DNA of 64,000 nt, taken from contig NC_019738.1 in NCBI RefSeq assembly GCF_000317515.1, forward strand, positions 3,498,001 to 3,562,000. The letters run 5' to 3'. Under the pieces are notes generated by a model that saw only the letters and a program-made list of their open reading frames with translations, searched no databases and was not told the DNA's origin. The stretch's first letter is position 1; the number at the start of each line of letters is the position of its first letter. The position numbers and the translations under genes were made by a program. Positions 18,789 through 26,140 of the stretch are shown here, piece by piece. Source of the DNA: Allocoleopsis franciscana PCC 7113 (GTDB taxonomy: Bacteria; Cyanobacteriota; Cyanobacteriia; Cyanobacteriales; Coleofasciculaceae).

Positions 18789-19385
18789 TTAGGGTCTGTG
18801 CCATCTATCAAATGAACCTTCGCTACCTGGGTTACTCTTCCAGTTAAAATGGGTAAGCTGTAACCGCTCTTTTTCAGTAGCGATAGCGTTGCGCTGCTGC
18901 AAGCAGATCGCATTTCGATTCAAGCGTTCAAAGACTCCTTGCAGCCTAAACCACCAACTGCGCTTGCCAAAAACTGTTCCATCTGGCATTGTTGCGCCAT
19001 TGAGTATTGCTTTTTGGAGGTTGGCTGTTGAGATGTCAGAAGCTCCCATCAGATTGGCGAGACACAAATTGGCTCGTTGAAAGTTGGTAGTATGCAAGAC
19101 AGTCTCGCTCAGGTCAGCCTTGATTAGAATGGCTTGTTGGAAGTTGGCTTGACTCAAACAAGCCTGATTTAAATTAGCCATCAAAAGATTTGAAGAGCTG
19201 AGGTTTGCACCATGCAGATTAGCTTGACTCAGGTCAACATCCATCAAAGATGCCCGACTTAAATCAACCCATCGCAAATCTGCCCCACTCAAGGAAACCC
19301 CTCTTAGGTATATCCCCTGAAGGGAAACTCCACGAAAATACCGTTCTCCCGCTGCGTATTGCCGTAAGAGTTCATCTGCTTTCAT
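18789..19385 (-). CDS. Pentapeptide-repeat protein
   Basis: 198 residues. About 17 A(D/N)Lxx pentapeptides (residues 20-135) predict a right-handed beta-helix. No signal peptide. The C-terminal part is not repetitive and includes an in-frame copy of the GCGATAGC-type dispersed repeat (CLQQRNAIATEKE). Pentapeptide proteins are abundant in cyanobacteria and mostly of unknown function; nothing here narrows it further. Confidence 0.85.
   Translation of the reverse strand: MKADELLRQYAAGERYFRGVSLQGIYLRGVSLSGADLRWVDLSRASLMDVDLSQANLHGANLSSSNLLMANLNQACLSQANFQQAILIKADLSETVLHTTNFQRANLCLANLMGASDISTANLQKAILNGATMPDGTVFGKRSWWFRLQGVFERLNRNAICLQQRNAIATEKERLQLTHFNWKSNPGSEGSFDRWHRP
18877..18912. repeat. Dispersed GCGATAGC-type short repeat
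   Basis: Similar to sequences inside cysS (9211-9247) and hoxE (38385-38447): GCGATAGC or GCGATTGC followed by a palindromic GCGCTGCTGC-like part. Here it is translated as the tail of the pentapeptide protein. Confidence 0.55.
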
Positions 19386-19461
19386 GCTTGCTGCTTTTAG
19401 GTCTTTAGCTGACCTAGACTAACACCAACGCGATCGCTCAACAATGCCAGGAAGGGGCATA

Positions 19462-19491
19462 GAAAAAGAAGTCCTGGGTTTTTCCAGGACT
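19462..19491 (-). terminator. Rho-independent terminator of the hli operon
   Basis: Read on the minus strand: an 8-bp stem (AGTCCTGG/CCAGGACT) with a 6-base loop, then TCTTTTT. It lies about 70 bp after the 80-residue gene. Confidence 0.75.
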
Positions 19492-19559
19492 AGAGGGAGA
19501 AATCTTTTGCTGTTGAGTGTGAACAACCTGGCGCACAAAAGCACGGATTGCGTACTCAC

Positions 19560-19802
19560 TTACGCAAAGTTACTGAAGATGAGCGCCCAAACCGTTCCCG
19601 TCACCCCAGCCGCAATTAACAGGTTAGTGAAAAACCGACCTAATTCCGGTTCAAATCCTAGTACCTTATCTTCCTTGCCCGCCGTGAAAAACAATGACCA
19701 AGCTTGAGTAGCGGTAATGGGTTCACCGTTGTTGAAGTCAGAGCGAAAAACAACAGGTGCTAACAAATCTTTATTGGTGGGATAGTCAAAATTAGGTGTC
19801 AT
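19560..19802 (-). CDS. Small one-helix membrane protein downstream of hli
   Basis: 80 residues from ATG 19802, which has a GGAGAAAGG ribosome site. The N-terminus is polar (TPNFDYPTNKDLLAP); one membrane helix lies near the C-terminus (about 57-77). I do not recognise the family. It is followed by a terminator and preceded by the hli gene, so the two form a two-gene operon under the HLR1 promoter. A thylakoid or chlorophyll-protein role is a guess from context. The insertion in hli may be polar on it. Confidence 0.7.
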   Translation of the reverse strand: MTPNFDYPTNKDLLAPVVFRSDFNNGEPITATQAWSLFFTAGKEDKVLGFEPELGRFFTNLLIAAGVTGTVWALIFSNFA

Positions 19803-20040
19803 AGCCTTTCTCCGAATTTTTGTAATAGTCGATTTTCTTGAACTCAATCCAAGCAAAAAGCACGTTGCTTACAAGCTTGTCAGCCATCCAATCAAGCCGT
19901 GTCCGGTGAGGGCTTCGAGAGCTAAGAGTGAAACAAAGCCAATCATAGCCAGACGCCCATTGAGTTTCTCGGCATAGTCGGTAAAGCCAGTACGCTGCGT
20001 TTCATCCACATAGACTTTGGGTTCGATGGCAAAGTTATTT

Positions 20041-21713
20041 AGGGCTTGCTGAATAAGTCGGCGAAAAACAACCGATGGATTAATCAGTTATTTAATCCTG
20101 GAATAATAATGAGCTTTTGTTGTTGTTAATTCCCACAAGCATAAGCCGAATTAATAGTTATCGAGAAAAAAGGCGTGATGTTGTGTATTGCACAAAAAAA
20201 GACAAAAAAACTGCCGTAGCAGGGTGGAAAGATTCATGACTAAAAAAGTGATAGCAATAGCCGTTTGAGAAGTATGAGGCAGTTTAGCCATGACGCGATT
20301 CAAGCTAAATCTTCGCTTTGAGATGCCAAATTTTCCTTCAATAGCATTGCGAACCTTCTCGTCGTCTAAGGCTTGTTTCTTTTTGTCTGAGCTGACATTA
20401 GCTGGAGGTCTGCCTAAGGGGGGGCCACTTATTCTAATCCCTCTTTCTTTACAGAATGCTCGATTCTCGCGATTTCGATAAATTCTATCTACATGTACTG
20501 ATTCGGGATAGACTCCTGTGTGCTGTTTAAATGCTTCTATTTGGGCTTTTAAGTCTCCGGCTTCATTAAAGTTATCCCAGCTTATACGGTCTAAAAAGAC
20601 ATATCCATCTCTGACGCTTGCTGCTAGTTTAGCTCCAAATTCTACAGGTTTTCCGGCTTTTCCTCTCACAATTGGACGGATATGGGGCTGACTTAAACTG
20701 ACTATTCTGTCGTCAATTCTCTGGGCTTTATTCTCATACATCCATTGCTGTTGACGGTAAACTTCCGCCACCACCAGCAAGCTCTTATATTGAGAGATGC
20801 TCAAACCCTCAAGTGCTTCTCCTGTCTGAAGGAGCTGGTCAATGTGTGATAAATTTCTTTTTATATATTTCAGTTGTTTTTTTATAGCTTTTCTTCTCTC
20901 TTTTCTTGACGATCTCCGTTTTTTGGCGACTTTCAAGTAATCTTTCCGAGCGAGGTTTCTATAAGTTTTTGGCTTTTTCTTTAGTCTCCCTTTTAGGGGC
21001 TTATAGAGAGTATCTATTATCTTTTCCGTTTTGACTCTGGCTTGATTTAATAGACCCAAGTCATTGGGATAGCTGATATCTCCTGGCGCACAGGTAGCAT
21101 CCAGAATTAATTTCCCTTGATTCGGGCTTTCTCTTGTTTCTTGCCTTTCTGAGAGTGAGCTTTTTTTTTAGATTCCTCCTCTGTTTCTTCCTGAATCTTC
21201 TTTACCATTCTTTGATTTATTTGATTTACTAAATCAACATTTATCCTTTCTCTAAATCTTACCAAAAGTGAGGCATCATAAGGGGCTTCGTTGCTGTAAT
21301 GCTTTCTCCCTATAAAGTATTGTAAGTAAGGGTTTTCTTTTATTTGTTCTACTGTTTCCCGATCGCTTATTCCTAATCTTTCTTTGATTATTAATGAACC
21401 CAATGCCATCCGAAATGGCAGCGCAGGTGCCCCCATATCAATAGAAAAAATTTTGGCGTATTCCTCTTCAAATTCATCCCAGGGTATCAGATTTGCCATG
21501 ATTACCCAACGGTTATCTTGTGATAACTTTCCCTCAAAGGGCAGCTCAAAGTTTTCCGGTGGGGTCGGGCTTGAGGAAGCTTTTCTGTACATTTTCCCTG
21601 CTCTTGGTACAAGGATTTTGTGGGATTCTACCAGATTTCCTGGGAGCTGAACAACTTTCAAGACCGCTCAAACTATTTATAGCTAAGGGTTTCCGGTTTT
21701 TACAGCAAACCCT
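20041..21713 (-). mobile_element. IS5/IS1182-type insertion sequence inside hli
   Basis: 1673 bp. The end at 20041 reads AGGGCTTGCTGAATAA; the other end, on the minus strand from 21713, reads AGGGTTTGCTGTAAAA. The flanks on both sides are ATTT, a 4-bp target duplication. It carries one transposase gene in two frames. Confidence 0.92.
20151..21661 (-). CDS. IS5/IS1182-type transposase, two frames joined at an A9 run
   Basis: The first frame (21661-21107, 184 residues) has the DUF772 N-terminal domain (LGISDRETVEQIKENPYLQYFIG). The second (ending at 20151) carries the DDE nuclease part (ILDATCAPGDI, then VHVDRIYRNRENR). The sequence is continuous if the reading frame changes at nine A (minus strand, 21169-21161) just after TEEESK. 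Such a run is typical of transcript slippage or programmed frameshifting in insertion sequences, so the element may be active; a simple mutation is the alternative. Confidence 0.8.
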
Positions 21714-21780
21714 ATTTAGTCGGCTTTGCTCGTCAATGGTGTAACCGCGTGAGGTCATGTCTTTCTCCTTGTTTCCGTCT

Positions 21781-21808
21781 CATGTAAATAAATGTAACTC
21801 AATGTAAA
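21781..21808 (-). promoter_or_regulatory. HLR1 (RpaB-binding) triple half-site before hli
   Basis: On the minus strand: TTTACATT, GTTACATT and TTTACATG, each separated by 2 bp, so a 10-bp period. This matches the HLR1 consensus (G/T)TTACA(T/A)(T/A)nn(G/T)TTACA(T/A)(T/A) with an additional third unit. It lies 23 bp before the hli start. RpaB binds such sites to control high-light genes. Confidence 0.88.
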
Positions 21809-21922
21809 TATTTATTGCAATAGCTTGACGGGGGTGAGTGAGTCGTAAAAACCGTACCTATTCCCAGTTAATTACTACAGGATGAACAGGTGGGGAGAAA
21901 AGTTGCTCAATCAGTGATATAG

Positions 21923-22591
21923 TTGGCAACAGAATTCGGTTCTAACGGGGAGCAGCCGACGGTAATCGCGGCACTTTTGGGTGCATTCGGCGTGATGTGC
22001 TGCGTGGTGGTGGCGGCGAATTATGTCAGAAATTCCGTGACATTGCTAGTTGTCGGATTGTTGTTTGGCTATGTCACCAGTGCGGTTGTGAATCTCCTGC
22101 TGTATTTCAGCGTACCTGAGCAAATTCAAACCTATATTATCTGGACGTTTGGTAGCTTTGCTACAGTGACACAGCAGCAGATTCCGTTATTCGGGGCGAT
22201 GGTACTAGTGGGAATTGCGATCGCTTTGAGCAGTAGTAAAGCGCTGAATCTCTTGCTGTTGGGGGAAACTCAAGCTCTCACATTGGGACTGAAACTCTCG
22301 CAGATGCGCGTCGTTATCATTGTCAATGTCTCCATCTTGGCTGGCACAGTAACGGCATTTTGTGGACCGATTGCCTTTCTCGGAATTGCCGTTCCCCATT
22401 TGGGACGTGCTTTGTTAAAAACGACCGATCATCGATTACTGATACCTACTGTTATGGTACTGGGGGCTAACCTGGCAATAGCCGGGGATTTAGTCGCTCA
22501 ACTGCCGGGACAGCAAACAACCTTACCCTTAAATACCGTCACCGCACTCTTAGGGGTACCGATTGTCCTGGGCGTTATTTTGCGAAAATAG
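21923..22591 (+). pseudogene. FecCD-type siderophore/metal ABC permease, N-terminus missing
   Basis: 222 residues matching the last two thirds of a FecCD permease (normally 320-350): LLVVGLLFGYVTSAVVNLLLYF, then FCGPIAFLGIAVPHLGR, a conserved coupling region, and a TLPLNTVTALLGVP end. About 110 residues with three to four helices are missing and no proper start codon is seen. It probably belonged to an iron-siderophore or cobalamin importer; no ATPase or binding-protein gene is near. A TonB-receptor tail at 31.3 kb may be from the same system. Confidence 0.8.
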
Positions 22592-22848
22592 TGGAGTGGT
22601 TTTGGTCGTCCAAAGAATGCGCGAGCATGTGGGGAAAAATGATGGCTGAGCCGAGCGAAAGCATTATGCGATTAAAATTGGCATGGGTGAAAGGGCAAGA
22701 CTATGTACAAGGGTTCAATAGGCTTGTGATGATTTAACGACCAAGTTGAGCCGCCGCAGATAAGCTTCAATACTCACCAATAACCTCTTGACGGTCGGCT
22801 CCAACAACTTGTTAGCTGACTGTCACGTATACCACGTACCTGATTCTG
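22592..22848. other. Degenerate intergenic DNA
   Basis: Contains the first copy of a diverged direct repeat (22603-22745) and no credible gene. Confidence 0.6.
22603..22745. repeat. Diverged direct repeat, copy A
   Basis: About 145 bp, roughly three quarters identical to 23629-23769; both copies end in GATTTAACGACCAAG. In copy B this end is the 3' end of the antitoxin-like gene at 23758, so copy A may mark a lost relative of that gene. Confidence 0.65.
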
Positions 22849-23238
22849 CTACCAGTGTTCTACTATCAATTCATCCACATAATCAAAATCAGTATCATCC
22901 GTCACCAATACCCAACCCTGTTCTAAACACTGAGCAGCAATCCATACATCGTTCATTGGAATTGGTCGCCCCTTGCGCTTCAATGCCAACCGGGTTTGAG
23001 CATACATTGTTGCTGTTTCTCTCCCTCATGGCACAACTCTACAAGCTGCTATGAACTCCAGATAGCGGGGCAAGTTTTGTAACGGACGAGTTGAGTTTTC
23101 TGCACCAAATAACAACTCTCCGACAACAATCATTGGCAGAATTACTTCTGGTAAAGCCAATACCCTTTCAGTAATTGTCACATCTCCGTTCACAAAACGA
23201 ACCGCAGCAGAGGTATCAAGCGCAATCTCACCACTCAT
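22849..23238 (-). pseudogene. vapC: VapC-like PIN-domain toxin with internal stop
   Basis: A 130-codon PIN frame (first acidic residue in LDTSAAV; Glu in VVGELLFGA; C-terminal DDTDFDYV) that is in frame throughout except for one TGA at 23026-23028 after ACRVVP. VapC toxins are Mg-dependent RNases, usually about 130 residues, so the length is right and a single nonsense change explains the break. It overlaps the antitoxin gene by 11 bp. Confidence 0.85.
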
Positions 23239-23437
23239 TCAAATCTACCTGCCGACATTCTGCCGTGATTGTTCGCTGTAGCTCTTCTGCCTCTGAATCA
23301 CTTAAGATTCCTGCAAATTTTGCAAGGGGATGTTTTTTGCGTATAGCTTTAACCCGATGTAAAAAATCTAGCACTGTCTGTACTAAATCATCGGGAGCCT
23401 GTTCGAGTTCCTGAATCAATTGCTCACGGTTTGTCAT
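23228..23437 (-). CDS. VapB-like antitoxin
   Basis: 69 residues, DUF2281-like (MTNREQLIQELEQAPDDLVQTVLDFL at the start by pattern: polar helix then a basic stretch), ending with an acidic tail that would wrap the toxin. It overlaps the VapC-like frame by 11 bp, typical of toxin-antitoxin operons. With its toxin broken it may be free to decay. Confidence 0.75.
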   Translation of the reverse strand: MTNREQLIQELEQAPDDLVQTVLDFLHRVKAIRKKHPLAKFAGILSDSEAEELQRTITAECRQVDLNEW

Positions 23438-23757
23438 GTGTTCGAGGTTCTCGGCAAAGTGAGGTATCTAGCCCTAGTATACCTAAACACTAATTCACAT
23501 CCTGAGCGTTAGATACCCACAGATAACCTTGCAGTGCTGCGGGCGCTAGCGCCGAGTTCTGTAAATATGAATTAAGATCTGCTTTCGCCACTTTTGACCA
23601 ATCTTTGTAATCGGGGCTTTGGTTCTTGGTCGTCCAAGGAATGCGATCGCTTGTTGGGGAAAAATTCTGGCCCAACCGAGCGAAAGCATTATGCCAGCAG
23701 AATTGGCATGGCTGAAAGGGCAAGAATATGTACCCGATTAAATAGGCTTATGATGAT
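23438..23757. other. Intergenic region with repeat copy B
   Basis: Holds the diverged repeat 23629-23769. The open frame on the minus strand (23490-23723) has no recognisable product. Confidence 0.55.
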
Positions 23758-23769
23758 TTAACGACCAAG
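23629..23769. repeat. Diverged direct repeat, copy B
   Basis: Partner of 22603-22745, about 1 kb away. It contains a HIP1-type site that copy A lacks and reaches the last codons of the antitoxin-like gene at 23758. Confidence 0.65.
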
Positions 23770-23961
23770 AAGCGACTCATCCCCTTGGCGAATCGCTCGT
23801 CCGTAAGCAAGTACCTCCTCAAAGGCGGGTTCATCTTTGAAAGAGCCTGTAATTTGTTGCAGCCAATTTGTCGGCTGAGGAGCCGCAACTTGCTTCTGCA
23901 ACTGGGCGATCGCGGCTTCTACTGCTGCAAGTCGTTCCTCCAAAGAAATATTGGTTGTCAT
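23758..23961 (-). CDS. Small antitoxin-like protein
   Basis: 67 residues: an N-terminal coiled coil (ERLAAVEAAIAQLQKQV), a Trp-containing linker and FEEVLAYGRAIRQ near the end. This pattern is common in cyanobacterial antitoxins encoded before PIN toxins. No toxin gene follows on the minus strand; repeat copy B lies there instead, so it is probably an orphan. Confidence 0.6.
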   Translation of the reverse strand: MTTNISLEERLAAVEAAIAQLQKQVAAPQPTNWLQQITGSFKDEPAFEEVLAYGRAIRQGDESLLGR

Positions 23962-24011
23962 TTCCTTCTCCCCTAGCGAGTGCTACTTTGAATTAGCCGA
24001 TGTTAGCCCAA

Positions 24012-24173
24012 CTAACAATTTATTGTACAGACCTTAACTGTAGAGCTGCCCGTTACTGAATCTTGAAGCTGCACGTTTGCAACAAACTCATCCTTCGAGC
24101 ATTGGGCGGTGTAGGACAGGATCAACTCTGCGGATTGCAGCATATCAAGCAGGAATTGAAGATCCCGTTGCAT
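24012..24173 (-). pseudogene. HepT-like (DUF86, HEPN) toxin, truncated
   Basis: 53 codons, starting MQRDLQFLLDMLQSAELILS, matching the start of HEPN/DUF86 toxins up to VQLQDSV. The expected continuation (RRLEIIGEA and the RxxxxxH RNase motif) is absent and replaced by a short unrelated tail. It overlaps the 3' end of the nucleotidyltransferase gene by 29 bp, the usual mntA-hepT layout. The toxin should be inactive. Confidence 0.8.
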
Positions 24174-24477
24174 AAATCACCTGGGCTGAAGAAAGGATTT
24201 CGTGACGGCGTAAGTAGTTGCGACTGGTTTCAATCCCTTGACGGGTAATCAAGTCAATGTCTCGATCAAAAACGGTTTTAAGTTCTGCTTCCATGTGGTC
24301 TAGGGTACGGAAAGTGGGGTGAGCGTCTGGGTGAAATTGCACCATCACATCAATATCGCTGTCGGGGCGAAAGTCATCGCGCAGGACAGAGCCAAATAGA
24401 GCAAATTCTGTCACTTGCCATTTGTGACAAAACTCAGCAATTTTCTCCATTGGTAATTCGATCGCCCTAATTGTCAT
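24145..24477 (-). CDS. MNT-type minimal nucleotidyltransferase antitoxin
   Basis: 110 residues. GSVLRDDFRPDSDIDV (29-44) carries the GSxxR and DxD nucleotidyltransferase signature. In HEPN/MNT pairs this enzyme AMPylates the HEPN toxin and blocks it. Its partner hepT follows but is truncated. The start overlaps the upstream hsdS tail by 4 bp. Confidence 0.85.
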   Translation of the reverse strand: MTIRAIELPMEKIAEFCHKWQVTEFALFGSVLRDDFRPDSDIDVMVQFHPDAHPTFRTLDHMEAELKTVFDRDIDLITRQGIETSRNYLRRHEILSSAQVIYATGSSIPA

Positions 24478-24734
24478 GTCAGTTCTACCCCCAAGGCTTC
24501 TAGCTGTTCGTTAATCCAAGTTGTTGCCGTTGCTTCATCAGTTTCGTTGGCGTAGCCTCTCTGCAAGAGAATCGCCCATTCTACTCCTGTTTTAGCAATT
24601 TCTAGCAGTTGTTTTGACGGCTCCCGCGCTTTTCGAGATTCCCTCACTTTTTCTGCAATTTTCTGACGAGTAGTTTCATTGGGCAATGTGATTGGAATAT
24701 TCAGCAAGTCCTCGAACGCTGCCAGAGGATGTTA
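24474..24734 (-). pseudogene. Type I restriction specificity subunit (HsdS) 3' remnant
   Basis: Reads PLAAFEDLLNIPITLP, then TTRQKIAEKVRESRKARE and a short acidic tail, typical of the last helix and C-terminus of HsdS-like proteins. Everything upstream was lost where the ISL3 element joins at 24744. No hsdM or hsdR is in the window. Confidence 0.65.
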
Positions 24735-24743
24735 AAAGATCGA

Positions 24744-25823
24744 GGTTCTTCATGAGTCAGTATGCTAAATCAATAGCTAAATAAGTCAATAAGGATGAAT
24801 AAATGCGAAAGAAAGTCAACCAAGTGGTTGTCGGTATTGACAAAGAAGGTCATATCCTATTAACTATAAACCGTCAAAACAGGGATTGAACGCATAGATA
24901 GTGAGATGGCCACAAAAAAGAGAATAAAGCTGCTGACAGAACTCTTGAATATAAAAGGAATAAAAGTAATTTCACATCGTCAACATGAAGGGATTGGAAT
25001 AATTTTACAGGTGGAATTAATTGGCAAAGAAAGTAATTGCCCTCGTTGTGGAGCAAAAAGTCGTAGATTACACCAAAATCATCGACACATCGAAATTAAT
25101 TGGTATTTTACCAGGAAGGACACAAGAAGAAGTGAGAGAGGTGCTGATGTCATGGGGAAGCGAGGCGTTAGAGCAAATAGAAGAAGTCAGTATAGATTTG
25201 TGGAAGGGGTACAGAAATGTTGTGATAGAACTTATGCCAAAGGCTCAGGTTGTGGCCGACCTATTTCATGTAATGGCACAAATAAATAAGGAGTTAGATG
25301 CACAAAGGAAGCGAGAAAAAAGACAAGTAGAAGATTTAATAAAAACCGCAAAATGCCGGGAAGAAAAAGCAGAACATTCGCCAGTATTAGAGGGATTAAA
25401 GAAAAGTAAATATGTCTTGCTCAAGAACGAATCCGACCTAAGTGAACAGCAAAAAGTTAAACTGATTCAAGTCAAGAATGTATCTCTTACTCTCAAGAGA
25501 ATGCATGAATTAAAAGAGCAAATTCGCCAAATTTTCACTCAGACCCAGCATTGGTTAGCCGGATTATTTCACTTGGGAGGATGGCTGAAGCAAGCGAAAA
25601 GCTATTTTCCTGATAGCCAGAAGACTATCATCCGTTGGTTGGATGAGATCATTGCTTACTTTGATAACAGAACGACTAGCGGTGTTGTGGAGGGGATTAA
25701 CAACAAACTTAAGTTGATTAAGCGCTCGGCTTATGGGTTTCGGAACTTTGACAATTATCGAATTAGATGTTTGCTTAACTGGCATTTCATTTGTTAGTTT
25801 AGCATACTACATCCTGAAGAACC
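24744..25823 (+). mobile_element. ISL3-family element, internally deleted
   Basis: Terminal inverted repeats of 26 bp (24744-24769 and 25798-25823) match at about 22 of 26 positions, starting GGTTCTTCA and ending AGTATGCTAAA. Flanking 8-mers do not match, so no target duplication remains. Intact ISL3 elements are about 1.4-1.5 kb; this one is 1080 bp because the middle of the transposase is gone. Confidence 0.88.
24906..25797 (+). pseudogene. ISL3 transposase with internal deletion
   Basis: The front (24906 to about 25085) holds the ISL3 zinc finger CPRCGAKSRRLHQNHRH. The rest, in another frame (about 25085-25797), has the DDE domain with SIDLWKGYRN and VVEGINNKLKLIKRSAYGFRNF. About 140 residues between them are missing, with a frame change at the joint. 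The transposase cannot work, though the ends could be moved by another copy. Confidence 0.85.
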
Positions 25824-26140
25824 AAAAAAACAGGTGGTCTTAGTTGTTGATCAAGCAGGTTGGCAAAAAGCGCGAACAAGTAGAAATTCCCGAAGGTATA
25901 CATTTGGAGTTTTTGCCGTCTCACTCTCCAGAATTACAACCCGCCGAACGTTTGTGGACACTCACGAATGAACCGATTGCTAATCGGAGTTTTGAAACTT
26001 TGGATGAAGTAGAAGAGGTGCTAATTCAACGTTGTCGCCAAATCGTTGACCAGCCTGAATTTGTACGTGGTTTAACCAATTTTTGCTGGTGGTCTGAACT
26101 AGCCGCTTAATTATGGGTGATTTGCCGGACATCATATCAA
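25824..26140 (+). pseudogene. IS630-family transposase 3' remnant
   Basis: VVLVVDQAGW followed, after a one-base frame change near 25865, by EIPEGIHLEFLPSHSPELQP (25844-26110 frame): the last part of an IS630 DDE domain including the final catalytic Glu region (ERLW). Its 5' end is cut by the ISL3 element and its 3' end abuts ctaD. Confidence 0.8.

Larger units (their letters stand above)
19869..21758 (-). pseudogene. hli: High-light-inducible protein (Hli/Scp) gene split by an insertion sequence
   Basis: Codons 1-15 run from ATG 21758 (ribosome site AAGGAG) to 21714; codons 16-70 run from 20036 to 19869. Joined without the insertion and one ATTT copy, they give a 70-residue protein with the chlorophyll-binding signature [12 protein letters not shown] and one helix ([18 protein letters not shown]). 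The joint is exact in frame. Hli proteins bind chlorophyll and carotenoid and protect against excess light. The gene is inactive as found. Confidence 0.93.
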
